Shown: positions 6,850 through 13,679, numbered from the stretch's first letter. The stretch is DNA of 24,208 nt from Candidatus Staskawiczbacteria bacterium RIFCSPHIGHO2_02_FULL_34_10 (GCA_001821915.1 MHOR01000013.1:6182-30389); one strand, 5' to 3'. A program made the numbers and translations. Notes: generated by a model from the sequence alone, not told the origin.

Positions 6850-9036
6850 ATGGAAACCTCAAAACCCTACGACCCAAAACAAGTTGAAGATAACATTTAC
6901 AAGCTATGGGAAAACAGCGGTTTTTTTAATCCCGATAATTTACCTGCCCGCAATGCTTCGCATAGCGATGCAGGCGGGGCCAAAACTCATAAAAAGCCTT
7001 TCACAATAATAATGCCTCCCACAAATGCCAATGGAAATTTACATGCCGGACATGCGCTGGTTTTGACCATAGAAGACATTATGACCCGCTACAAAAGAAT
7101 GCAAGGATTTAAAGCATTGTGGTTACCAGGATTAGACCACGCTGGTTTTGAGACCCAAGTGGTGTATGAAAAAAAGTTGGAAAAAGAAGGTCGGAGCCGT
7201 TTTAAAATGGCGCTAGAAGAACTGTATAATGAAATTTTGCAATTTACCTTAGAAAATAAAAAAAATATTGAGGGACAAATAAGAAAAATTGGGGCTTCGT
7301 GCGATTGGAGTCGCGAAAAGTTTACTTTAGATAAAAATATTGTAGAAATTGTTTATGGAACTTTTGAAAAGTTATTTAAAGATGGTTTGATTTATAGGGG
7401 TAAAAAAATAATTAATTGGTGCGTAAAACATCAAACTTCACTTTCAGATTTAGAAACCGAAAATACTGAAAAAATAGATAAACTTTACTATTTAAAATAT
7501 GGTCCTTTTATAATAGTGACTGCTAGGCCCGAGACAAAATTTGGTGACAAATATGTTGTGATGCATCCAAAAGACCAAAGGTACACGCAATACAAACAAG
7601 GCGATAAATTCACCCTAGAATGGATAAATGGCTCCACAGAGGCAACTATTATCAAAGACGAGGCCATGGATATGGATTTTGGCACCGGAGTTATGACAAT
7701 AACACCATGGCATGATGCCGTGGACTTTGACATAGCAGAAAAACATCATTTAGACAGGGAACAAATTATTGATTTTCAAGGAAAACTATTGCCAATTGCT
7801 GGTGAATTTTATGGAATGAAAATTAGCCAAGCACGGGAAAAAATAATAGAAAAATTACAATCGAAAAACTTAGTGGAAAAAATTGAAGAAAATTATAATC
7901 ACATAGTAAAAACTTGTTACAAATGTGGCACATTAATTGAACCTCAAATTAAAGACCAGTGGTTTTTAAAAATGGCTCCGTTAGCAAAACCAGTTATAAA
8001 AGCTATTACCGCAGGAAAAATTAAATTTATACCAGAATACTACAAAAAAATATCTTTACATTGGTTAAAAAATATTATTGATTGGCCACTAAGTCGACAA
8101 ATTGTCTGGGGTATTCCTATCCCAGCAAAAAGATGCGAAACCTGTAAAACAGATATTATTGATATCAAAAATATTATAAAAATGTGCGAAAAATGCAAAG
8201 GGTTTTTGAGAAAAGAAACTGATACGTTTGACACCTGGTTTTCTTCCGGACAATGGCCATTCGCTTCGCTTAAAGCAAATTCAGATACAGATTTCAAAAC
8301 ATTTTATCCTACTGATGTTATGGAAACCGCCGGTGAAATCATATTCTTTTGGGTAGCTAGAATGATGATGTTAGGTTTATATATGACAAAAAAACTTCCA
8401 TTTAAAAATGTTTACTTACATGGATTGGTATTAGATGCAAAGGGGCAAAAAATGTCAAAAAGCAAAGGTAATGTAATAAATCCACTAGAATTGATTGATA
8501 AATATGGCACTGATGCTCTACGAATTACGCTGATAATAGGAAATACACCCGGAACTTCTTTGTTTTTAGACGAAAATAGAATTAAAGGTTATAAGAATTT
8601 TGCTAATAAAATTTGGAATTCCAGTTACTTTGTATTGGCAAATACAAAAGATTATAATCCAAAATCAAAAATAGTGTTAAATATAAAACAAAAAAAGCAC
8701 CTCAAAGATTTACAAAAACTTGTCAAAGAAACTACAAAATTAATGGATGATTTTAAATTTTACATTGTTGCAGAAAAAATTTACCATTATTTTTGGCATA
8801 ATTTTTGCGATAAAATTATTGAAGAAAGCAAATCTGCATTATCAGAAGTGACAAGTGACAAGCGACAAGCGACAAGGCGAGCAACTCAATATATGCTCTT
8901 GGAAATACTTTCCACATCTTTAAAATTATTACACCCATTTATGCCTTTTATCACCGAAGAAATTTACCAAAAAATGCCCTCTAAAAATAAAAAAGAGTGT
9001 TTGATGATTGAAGAGTGGCCCAATTTTAGAAAATAG
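6850..9036 (+). CDS. valS: Valyl-tRNA synthetase, compact form
   Basis: 728 residues, shorter than the roughly 870-950 of most bacterial ValRS. It charges tRNA-Val in the cytoplasm. The class I signature is HAGH (65-68) after PPTNANGNL, and KMSKS is at 534-538. ValRS-like blocks include GLDHAGFETQ, an editing (CP1) region with ARPETKFGD, a cysteine-bearing SGT-equivalent block (CYKCGTLIEPQIKDQW), FDTWFSSGQWPF, YGTDALR and LHPFMPFITEEIYQ. The chain ends soon after the anticodon-binding domain, so the usual C-terminal tRNA-binding coiled coil appears absent. IleRS was considered, but these blocks fit ValRS better. There are two odd in-frame insertions: a palindromic element at residues 32-43 and a GACAAG repeat near 667-678. 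There is no SD. Confidence 0.95.
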   Translation: METSKPYDPKQVEDNIYKLWENSGFFNPDNLPARNASHSDAGGAKTHKKPFTIIMPPTNANGNLHAGHALVLTIEDIMTRYKRMQGFKALWLPGLDHAGFETQVVYEKKLEKEGRSRFKMALEELYNEILQFTLENKKNIEGQIRKIGASCDWSREKFTLDKNIVEIVYGTFEKLFKDGLIYRGKKIINWCVKHQTSLSDLETENTEKIDKLYYLKYGPFIIVTARPETKFGDKYVVMHPKDQRYTQYKQGDKFTLEWINGSTEATIIKDEAMDMDFGTGVMTITPWHDAVDFDIAEKHHLDREQIIDFQGKLLPIAGEFYGMKISQAREKIIEKLQSKNLVEKIEENYNHIVKTCYKCGTLIEPQIKDQWFLKMAPLAKPVIKAITAGKIKFIPEYYKKISLHWLKNIIDWPLSRQIVWGIPIPAKRCETCKTDIIDIKNIIKMCEKCKGFLRKETDTFDTWFSSGQWPFASLKANSDTDFKTFYPTDVMETAGEIIFFWVARMMMLGLYMTKKLPFKNVYLHGLVLDAKGQKMSKSKGNVINPLELIDKYGTDALRITLIIGNTPGTSLFLDENRIKGYKNFANKIWNSSYFVLANTKDYNPKSKIVLNIKQKKHLKDLQKLVKETTKLMDDFKFYIVAEKIYHYFWHNFCDKIIEESKSALSEVTSDKRQATRRATQYMLLEILSTSLKLLHPFMPFITEEIYQKMPSKNKKECLMIEEWPNFRK
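6943..6979 (+). repeat. Palindromic element inserted in frame in valS
   Basis: 37 bases from CCTGCCCGCAATGCTTCG to the closing GCAGGCGGGG. It is G+C-rich in AT-rich surroundings and can fold imperfectly (outer CCTGC/GCAGG, inner ATGC-TTC-GCAT). It encodes PARNASHSDAGG near the N-terminus of ValRS. The same family, in the same frame, occurs in the metallo-beta-lactamase-fold gene at 20388-20421. Confidence 0.8.
8847..8878 (+). repeat. In-frame GACAAG tandem repeat in valS
   Basis: Four GACAAG units (GTGACAAGTGACAAGCGAC, then AAGCGACAAGG) encode VTSDKRQATRR in the anticodon-binding region. Confidence 0.75.
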
Positions 9037-9043
9037 AATTTTA

Positions 9044-9090
9044 TCGTTCGTATTTTAGATTCTAGATTCTATTTTCTAGATTCTAGATTC
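9044..9090. repeat. TCTAGATT dispersed repeat, copy 2
   Basis: CGTATTTTAGATTCTAGATT, then further TCTAGATTCTAGATTC units, fill the gap between valS and the prsW-like gene up to 6 bases before its start. TAGATT hexamers here resemble a -10 box. Confidence 0.7.
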
Positions 9091-9096
9091 TCACTT

Positions 9097-9840
9097 ATGC
9101 AATACTACCACATAATTTTATATATAATATTTGGAACATTGCCCAGTTTGATTTTACTTTTTTATTACTTAAAAAAAGATTTGCATCCAGAACCTAAAAA
9201 AATGATTTTGAAGGTTTTTTTATATGGAGCTTTGGTTACAATACCTGTATTTATTATTCAAATAAATTTATATGAATTATTAAGGGTTTTACAATCTTTC
9301 ACTTTTTTCAGTGACTTTCCAATCATAATCAGCATACTAAAATGGTTTGTGGTAATAGCTTTAATTGAAGAAGTACTAAAGTATTTTGTGATAAAATTTG
9401 TAGTATTAAAAAATAAAGAGCTAGACGAACCATTAGATATTATGCTTTATATGGTAGTAGCGGCTCTAGGATTTACAGCAGTAGAAAATATTCTCTACTT
9501 ATTTTCATCCCCATATAACTTTTCACTTGAGACAACCATCACTTCCATATTTTTTATAAGCGCTTTTCGTTCAATAGCAACATTTTTTCATACATTGTGT
9601 TCGGCCTTATTGGGATACTTTTTAGCACTATCTATTCTTAAAAGAAAAAGAGGTTTTTTACTAATTGCCATTGGTATATTATTAGCCACCCTATTGCATG
9701 GACTCTACGATTTTTCTATAATGGAGTTATACAGTCCTTTAGGTTATATAATTCCTATTATTATAGTTGTGGGATTATCTATATTTATGATATACGACTT
9801 TAATGAAATTAAAAAAATAAAAAGCATCTGCAAATTATAA
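9097..9840 (+). CDS. PrsW-family intramembrane metalloprotease
   Basis: 247 residues with about seven or eight hydrophobic segments, so an integral membrane protein. PrsW in Bacillus performs site-1 cleavage of an anti-sigma factor; related proteins form the CPBP/PrsW membrane-protease group. The expected active-site pattern is present: EExxK as IEEVLKYF (E91, E92, K95), FTAVEN with E130/N131, a histidine at H165 in FFHTLCSALLG, and LHGLYDF (H201, D205). The start is the first ATG and no SD is visible. It lies 60 bases after valS and 76 before hsp20 on the same strand, so the three could be co-transcribed. The substrate is unknown; no anti-sigma factor gene is seen in the window. Confidence 0.85.
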   Translation: MQYYHIILYIIFGTLPSLILLFYYLKKDLHPEPKKMILKVFLYGALVTIPVFIIQINLYELLRVLQSFTFFSDFPIIISILKWFVVIALIEEVLKYFVIKFVVLKNKELDEPLDIMLYMVVAALGFTAVENILYLFSSPYNFSLETTITSIFFISAFRSIATFFHTLCSALLGYFLALSILKRKRGFLLIAIGILLATLLHGLYDFSIMELYSPLGYIIPIIIVVGLSIFMIYDFNEIKKIKSICKL

Positions 9841-9865
9841 AAACGAGAAAGTAGAAAATAGAATG

Positions 9866-9914
9866 TAATCTTTTCGTATTCTAGATTCTACTTTCTATTT
9901 TCTAGATTCTAGAA
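9866..9914. repeat. TCTAGATT dispersed repeat, copy 3
   Basis: TCTTTTCGTATTCTAGATTC then CTTTCTATTTTCTAGATTCT directly precedes the hsp20 start. With the preceding AGAAAATAGA it can form a weak stem. Confidence 0.65.
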
Positions 9915-9916
9915 TT

Positions 9917-10351
9917 ATGGTAAGAAAAACAAAATTAAAAACAGAGGCAAATGCCGAAGAAAAAACTGAAGTAAAAGAAAATATTACAGTTGAAAAAAAT
10001 ATAGAAAATATATTTGATTCTCCTGGCGAACTTGTTGTTGATGTATTTGAAACAAACTCGGACTTTGTGGTGTTAACAGCTATAGCTGGGGTACAAATAA
10101 AAGATATAGATATATCTGTAGAAAAAGATATGATGGTTATAAAAGGGCACAGGCCAGATCCGCACAATGACCCCGAAAAAAAGTATTTTTACCAAGAATG
10201 TTACTGGGGGCCTTTTTCAAGAAAAATTGTTTTGCCAGAAAATATAAATACAGAAGCCGCTTCAGCTCAAATGGATAAAGGCATGCTTGTAATAAAAATA
10301 CCGAAGGTTATTGAAAAAAAGGGGAAAAAGCCTGAAGTAACAAGCTCTTAA
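9917..10351 (+). CDS. Small heat-shock protein, Hsp20 / alpha-crystallin family
   Basis: 144 residues. These ATP-independent chaperones form oligomers and hold unfolded proteins in the cytoplasm. A charged N-terminal arm (1-36) precedes the alpha-crystallin domain (about 37-130). This starts with GELVVDVFET, continues through ISVEKDMMVIKGHR and YWGPFSRKIVLPENI, and ends with the diagnostic KGMLVIKIPK (A-x-x-x-nGvL type). A short lysine-rich tail follows. The IxI-type C-terminal motif is not obvious. No SD precedes the ATG. A strong terminator follows. Confidence 0.95.
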   Translation: MVRKTKLKTEANAEEKTEVKENITVEKNIENIFDSPGELVVDVFETNSDFVVLTAIAGVQIKDIDISVEKDMMVIKGHRPDPHNDPEKKYFYQECYWGPFSRKIVLPENINTEAASAQMDKGMLVIKIPKVIEKKGKKPEVTSS

Positions 10352-10372
10352 TTAATTCAGATAAATAGAAGT

Positions 10373-10400
10373 ACCCCTGCGGTAAAGCCGCGGGGTTTTT
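10373..10400 (+). terminator. Intrinsic terminator of hsp20
   Basis: The stem ACCCC(T)GCGG / CCGCGGGGT closes around TAAAG and runs into TTTTT, 21 bases after the hsp20 stop. Confidence 0.9.
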
Positions 10401-10553
10401 GTAACAGTAAAATACCGCATCACGATTGCGAACGTTACAGTAGGTTCGCAACCGTGATGGACTTATGTTTTCTCCTCGTGACAGAGCCGTGGGGTATTCT
10501 GCCGAGAAAATAAATTTGGGCTTGAGTCTTCGCCCAAATTTTGGGTGAAGACT
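10401..10553. other. Densely structured non-coding segment, possible RNA or palindromic element
   Basis: No gene is seen. Three stems lie in a row. CATCACGATTGCGAAC (10418-10433) pairs with GTTCGCAACCGTGATG (10444-10459) with one mismatch. TTTTCTC (10468-10474) pairs with GAGAAAA (10504-10510). AAATTTGGGC (10512-10521) pairs with GCCCAAATTT (10532-10541). The last competes with AGTCTTCGCCCAA (10525-10537) pairing with TTGGGTGAAGACT (10541-10553), so two folds exclude each other. AATACC (10411-10416) and GGTATT (10493-10498) could close the first part. It is more G+C-rich than its flanks. It matches no RNA family known to me (not tRNA, tmRNA, SRP or RNase P). Confidence 0.6.
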
Positions 10554-10579
10554 TGACAGTATATTTAAAAAGATATAGT
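10553..10579 (+). promoter_or_regulatory. Likely promoter of the secreted-protein gene
   Basis: TTGACA (10553-10558), then TATAGT (10574-10579) at a 15-base spacing, shorter than ideal. A second TATAGT lies at 10605-10610. The -35 box shares one base with the last stem of the structured segment. Confidence 0.5.
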
Positions 10580-10667
10580 GTTAGTTGTAGTACTTTGATT
10601 ATGATATAGTTTTATTTTATCTCTGCCTTGGGGGTGGAGTTAAAGTAAAACACGAAGGGAGGGCGCG

Positions 10668-11264
10668 ATGGTACGATTCCTTTTGGTGTGCACATTTTTC
10701 TGTGCTCTTGGGGTGCTAGTTTTAAATCAGTCCAAAGCACAAGAAAAGAAAACGACACCCAAAGATGAACTGGAAAGTTTTCTCAAAGAAACGGTGCTTA
10801 ATTCTCTTAAGCTAAAGATTGAGTTGTTGAGCCTTAAAAAAACCGACCTTGATCTTGATATCAGCCTTTTGGAGCCCGCCAAGATTTTTCTGGATCTTCT
10901 TGGCAAACAGTCGATTAAAGGTGGTCAAAAAAGCAGAGATGATTTTTATAAAGTATCCCAAAGGATACATGCCTTTTCAAGGTTGGTCAGCAAGCCTGAA
11001 TATAGCAAAGAAATAGTGCCTTTGATACTATCTCGCATTAATGGCTACCCATTACCAACGGGAGCTAATAAGGTCCCACAAAGAATCATTGAAGCAAGCA
11101 ATAATGGCAAAATTGGCCTCATGGTTAAGGAAGCCAAGAAGATTTTAGATGAAGAAAAGGTTTTGTTGGAAAAAAAGGGTGTCGCACTCGTGGCACAAAT
11201 TGAATTCCTTCAAAAGGAAGTTGAAAAAATTATGGCACCTAAAAAAGCGCCTCCTAAAAAGTAA
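10668..11264 (+). CDS. Secreted or membrane-anchored helical protein, function unknown
   Basis: 198 residues. The start is chosen because GGGAGG lies 5 bases upstream of the ATG. Residues 1-25 (MVRFLLVCTFFCALGVLVLN then QSKAQ) form a signal peptide or N-terminal anchor, with possible cleavage around SKA-Q. The rest is hydrophilic and mostly helical (LKETVLNSLKLKIELLSLKK; KEAKKILDEEKVLLEKKG; IEFLQKEVEKIM) and ends in KKAPPKK. No known domain is recognised. It has its own promoter, SD and terminator, and more G+C than the hsp20 side. This matches the expression style of the lipoprotein at 5742-6617, so it may belong to the same class of surface proteins; that link is inference. Confidence 0.8.
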   Translation: MVRFLLVCTFFCALGVLVLNQSKAQEKKTTPKDELESFLKETVLNSLKLKIELLSLKKTDLDLDISLLEPAKIFLDLLGKQSIKGGQKSRDDFYKVSQRIHAFSRLVSKPEYSKEIVPLILSRINGYPLPTGANKVPQRIIEASNNGKIGLMVKEAKKILDEEKVLLEKKGVALVAQIEFLQKEVEKIMAPKKAPPKK

Positions 11265-11285
11265 GAGAGCCCATTCATTCATATG

Positions 11286-11317
11286 GCCCAGCAACACTTC
11301 AAGTTGCCGGGCTTTTT
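11286..11317 (+). terminator. Intrinsic terminator of the secreted-protein gene
   Basis: GCCCAGCAAC (11286-11295) pairs with GTTGCCGGGC (11303-11312) with one mismatch, followed by TTTTT. Confidence 0.9.
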
Positions 11318-11353
11318 ATTTATAGCTTAGCTGAACTAAAGAGAAGAATACAG

Positions 11354-11372
11354 GTAGAGGGGTACCCCCTAC
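11354..11372. repeat. Small hairpin in the gene-free stretch 11318-11461
   Basis: GTAG-GGGG pairs with CCCC-CTAC with one bulged A. Nothing else is recognised between the terminator at 11317 and the palindromic element at 11462. Confidence 0.5.
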
Positions 11373-11461
11373 AATTTATTCCAACAGCTCCCTTGCCCCA
11401 TCACCAATTTGTCACAGACTTACTTGCGCAGTGCGTACACTAAATAGGTGTATCCTTTATT

Positions 11462-11633
11462 ACTTTGAATTACGAAATGCGCCAGGAAAGGCTGATTTCA
11501 GGTCTTTTACCTAAATTTCAACGAAAATGCGCAATAATTTCACAATGTAGCAAGCTACATTTTGAAATTCTATCACATTTTCGTTTGGGGAAATTTAGGC
11601 AAAATACTCTGAAAGCATTTCGTAATTCAAAGT
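11462..11633. repeat. 172-bp palindromic element, copy E2
   Basis: Perfect 19-bp terminal inverted repeats: ACTTTGAATTACGAAATGC (11462-11480) and its complement (11615-11633). Inside are stems CCTAAATTTC/GAAATTTAGG (11510-11519, 11590-11599), AACGAAAATG/CATTTTCGTT and an apical AATTTCA..ATGTAGC..GCTACAT..TGAAATT hairpin. The open frames across it are by-products of the palindrome. A second copy with compensating stem changes is at 12167-12339. Confidence 0.85.
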
Positions 11634-11673
11634 TATTAGGTCTGGACGCGAAAGCAATAAGGGGAATTAGAGG

Positions 11674-11692
11674 TTCTCGATCTCTTCGAGAA
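11674..11692. repeat. Short hairpin TTCTCGA/TCGAGAA
   Basis: A perfect 7-bp stem with a TCTCT loop, lying between the palindromic element and the terminator. It has no T-run and its role is unknown. Confidence 0.5.
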
Positions 11693-11700
11693 TCAATAGT

Positions 11701-11737
11701 AAAAGCAACGCCACACTTTTTGTGTGGCGTTGCTTTT
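11701..11737. terminator. Strong bidirectional hairpin terminator after tRNA-Leu
   Basis: A perfect 16-bp stem, AAAAGCAACGCCACAC / GTGTGGCGTTGCTTTT, around TTTTT. It ends the minus-strand run that finishes with tRNA-Leu and would also stop + strand transcripts. Confidence 0.9.
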
Positions 11738-11741
11738 CTAG

Positions 11742-11823
11742 TGCTCCCGAGAGGACTCGAACCTCTACCTCTTGCGAGACATGTTCCTAAGACATGCGCG
11801 TATACCAATTCCGCCACGGGAGC
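11742..11823 (-). tRNA. tRNA-Leu (anticodon UAG)
   Basis: The minus-strand 82-base type II tRNA has acceptor arms GCTCCCG/CGGGAGC with discriminator A. The anticodon arm is CATGT-CTTAGGA-ACATG (anticodon TAG). A long variable arm (CTCGCAAGAG region) and T arm AGAGG-TTCGAGT-CCTCT are present. CCA is not encoded. Confidence 0.95.
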
Positions 11824-11865
11824 ATAATAACTTAATATATTTTAAAACCTAGTATTACCAACAAT

Positions 11866-11892
11866 CCGCATTCCTTATACAAGAAAATGCGG
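11866..11892. repeat. Hairpin between the last pilin gene and tRNA-Leu
   Basis: CCGCATT (11866-11872) pairs with AATGCGG (11886-11892). It lacks a clear T-run, so it could be a processing site or a weak terminator. Confidence 0.45.
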
Positions 11893-11922
11893 TATATTTA
11901 ATTAAAAATGTTTTTTAATTTC

Positions 11923-12159
11923 TTAAACTCCAAGAATATTTCTTATAATTCCTTCTGCAGAAAAACCAACAATCGCAACAATTATGCCAATTACGGCCCA
12001 TAAAACAGCTCCCCGTGCCAGTATAATTTTTGAGGGATCTCCACGGGCGGTTAAAAACAGAACGCCCGCCCAAATAAACATTATAACCGAAAGGGCAAAA
12101 AACAAAGGCCAAACTATCATATTTAACACATTATTTATAATTGTAGGTATAGAATTCAT
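11923..12159 (-). CDS. VirB2/TrbC-like (T4SS-pilin family) small membrane protein 1, no signal segment
   Basis: 78 residues with two membrane helices (about 13-36 and 48-71) separated by the loop LTARGDPSKIILAR. The motif [ST]-x-x-G-[DEN]-P-x-K followed by A-[RK] is shared by all five neighbouring paralogues. VirB2/TrbC proteins are the subunits of conjugative or DNA-transfer pili; in Patescibacteria this family is widespread, but its function is not established. Unlike its neighbours, this copy has no N-terminal signal segment and starts directly at the mature domain (MNSIPTIINNVLNMIVWP). AAGG lies 8 bases before the ATG, a weak SD. It is the last protein gene of the minus-strand array, just before tRNA-Leu. 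Confidence 0.8.
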   Translation of the reverse strand: MNSIPTIINNVLNMIVWPLFFALSVIMFIWAGVLFLTARGDPSKIILARGAVLWAVIGIIVAIVGFSAEGIIRNILGV

Positions 12160-12166
12160 AATAATT

Positions 12167-12339
12167 ACCTTGAATTACGAAATGCCCAATGAAAAGACAA
12201 GTTTCAGGTCTTTTTTCCAAATGTGGACTACAAATTCGCAATAATTATTTTATGTAGCTTTGCTACACAAAATAATTCTATCAAATTTTCGTTTCCACAT
12301 TTGGAAAAAATACCAAGAAAGCATTTCATAATTCAAGGT
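12167..12339. repeat. 173-bp palindromic element, copy E1
   Basis: Terminal repeats ACCTTGAATTACGAAATGC (12167-12185) and GCATTTCATAATTCAAGGT (12321-12339) pair with one G-T wobble. The inner stem is TCCAAATGTGGA (12216-12227) with TCCACATTTGGA (12294-12305). The apical stem is AATTATTTT/AAAATAATT with GTAGC/GCTAC. It fills the whole gap between two pilin genes and its last base is the first base of the tta (stop) triplet of the next gene. Confidence 0.85.
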
Positions 12340-12671
12340 TAAACACCGAGCGCTGTCTTAATTATAAATGGAATTGAGACTGATATTAGGGCCACAATTA
12401 CCCCAATTGCTCCCCATGTGACCGAATCTCTAGCTAATGTTATTTTTGCGGGGTCTCCTTTAGACGATAAAAATAAAAAACCAGCAAAGATAAACATTAT
12501 AACAGCAAATCCGGCAAACAATGGCCATAAAAGCTTACTAAATGCTCTATCAATAATATTTACAATACTAAGACCCCCTCCCGGAGTACCAGAAATATTT
12601 ATAGCAAAAACAACAAAAGGCAGTGCCAATAAAATGACAAAAACAGATGATGTAACTAATTTTTTATGCAT
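12339..12671 (-). CDS. VirB2/TrbC-like small membrane protein 2
   Basis: 110 residues. An N-terminal hydrophobic signal segment (KLVTSSVFVILLALPFVVFA) is followed by a short Gly/Ser-rich linker (NISGTPGGGLS). Two membrane helices flank LSSKGDPAKITLARDSVTW. This is the layout of VirB2/TrbC prepilins: cleavable signal, then two helices with a small charged loop. It is separated from paralogue 3 by about 52 bases and from paralogue 1 by palindromic element E1. No SD is seen. Assembly partners (VirB4-like ATPase, VirB6-like channel) are not in the window. Confidence 0.85.
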   Translation of the reverse strand: MHKKLVTSSVFVILLALPFVVFAINISGTPGGGLSIVNIIDRAFSKLLWPLFAGFAVIMFIFAGFLFLSSKGDPAKITLARDSVTWGAIGVIVALISVSIPFIIKTALGV

Positions 12672-12723
12672 TAACTTCGTTAATTAAAAACTCTACTAAA
12701 TAACTGCTTACCAATACATCTTA

Positions 12724-13056
12724 CTATAAGCCAAGAGCAACCTTGATAATGAATGGAATTGAGAATGATATTAAGGCCACGACAACTCCAACTGATCCGT
12801 AGATGACAGCATCTTTTGCTTTAGATACTTTACCTGGCTCTCCTTGGGCTGTTATAAATAGGAAAGCGGCAACAATAAACATAATAACAGAAAATCCGGC
12901 AAACACAGGCCATATAAGACTAATTATATTTGATATAACTACTGGAAGATCACCGGAGTATGTAGTTGGTTCAGGTACCAAAGTAGCAGCTAGAATAAGA
13001 GCAGGAAGAGCTAATAGTAAAGATGCCGTAACTGATGTGATTAATTTTTTGTTCAT
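12724..13056 (-). CDS. VirB2/TrbC-like small membrane protein 3
   Basis: 110 residues. The signal segment KLITSVTASLLLALPALILA precedes the linker ATLVPEPTTYSGDLP. Two membrane helices surround ITAQGEPGKVSKAKDAVIYG, with Glu in place of the Asp of paralogues 1, 2 and 4. The C-terminus (SFSIPFIIKVALGL) is almost the same as paralogue 2 (SVSIPFIIKTALGV), so these two are probably the closest pair. No SD. Confidence 0.85.
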   Translation of the reverse strand: MNKKLITSVTASLLLALPALILAATLVPEPTTYSGDLPVVISNIISLIWPVFAGFSVIMFIVAAFLFITAQGEPGKVSKAKDAVIYGSVGVVVALISFSIPFIIKVALGL

Positions 13057-13094
13057 TTTTTATATTTTAAAATTACTTTTTATTAAACTACCTG

Positions 13095-13215
13095 CTCCGT
13101 TAAAAGCCTTATTAATAAAACTTATAGACCTACTGATTAAAAATTTTCCTATTACAATCGCAAAATTTCATCACGGAAACCTTTAATCAATAGGTCTAAT
13201 GGACTTTTAACGGAG
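13095..13215. repeat. Nested palindromic element, copy A
   Basis: The outer arms CTCCGTTAAAAG (13095-13106) and CTTTTAACGGAG (13204-13215) enclose inner arms TAGACCTACTGATTAAA (13125-13141) and TTTAATCAATAGGTCTA (13182-13198). The inner unit is, in reverse orientation, a short form of copy B at 13680-13841. It fills the gap between paralogues 3 and 4. Confidence 0.8.
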
Positions 13216-13241
13216 AGGCTGTTTTAAAAATTAAATACTTA

Positions 13242-13568
13242 CTATAAACCAGACAGAACCCTGATAATATTTGGCATGGAAAATGATATTATAGCTGCGA
13301 TAAGTCCTACTACTCCCCATATTACTGCTTGTCTTGCTGCTGCTACTTTAGTTGGATCTCCCTGAGAAGTTACAAACATAAATGCGGCAATAAGAAATAT
13401 TACTGCTGTAGCTGCTGCAAGAATAGGCCATATAATATTAAACGCTCCTTGCACAACTTGCTCAAAGGTGTATCCGCTACCAGGTGGTGGTGGAGTAACA
13501 TATGCCAAAGTAAGAATAGGTAATACTAATAAAATAGATATAGATGAAACAATTAATTTTTTATTCAT
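13242..13568 (-). CDS. VirB2/TrbC-like small membrane protein 4
   Basis: 108 residues from the ATG at 13568. A longer frame to 13631 only translates the upstream CCCAACACC-type repeat and is rejected. The signal segment KLIVSSISILLVLPILTLA is followed by a Pro/Gly linker (YVTPPPPGSGYT). Two membrane helices flank VTSQGDPTKVAAARQAVIWG. Alignment by eye with paralogues 2 and 3 supports this start, since all three begin MxKKLxxSS/T. No SD. Confidence 0.87.
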   Translation of the reverse strand: MNKKLIVSSISILLVLPILTLAYVTPPPPGSGYTFEQVVQGAFNIIWPILAAATAVIFLIAAFMFVTSQGDPTKVAAARQAVIWGVVGLIAAIISFSMPNIIRVLSGL

Positions 13569-13570
13569 TT

Positions 13571-13660
13571 TATTTGGGTGTTGGGTTTTAAGTTTTGGGT
13601 GTTGGTTCGCCGTTTTACGACTACCTAACACCTAATATCTAACACCTAACACCTATCATT
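13571..13660. repeat. Degenerate tandem AACACC-type repeat
   Basis: On the minus strand, units such as AGGTGTTAGGTGTTAG give way to AACCAACACCCAAAACTT and CCCAACACCC just before the start of paralogue 4. It is the first part of the 315-base gap to paralogue 5; copy B of the nested palindrome fills most of the rest. Confidence 0.65.
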
Positions 13661-13679
13661 AAATCGACCTTTTAGTTAT

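Noticed and set aside
11465..11827. Frames on both strands across 11465-11827
   Set aside because: They run through palindromic element E2, the terminator hairpin and tRNA-Leu, so they are by-products of palindromic sequence and RNA genes.
11984..12687. + strand frames opposite the pilin genes
   Set aside because: They are antisense to the clear two-helix pilin-like proteins and show no family features.
13571..13660. Tandem AACACC units considered as a CRISPR array
   Set aside because: Units are short, variable and contiguous, without spacers of regular length, and no cas genes are nearby.
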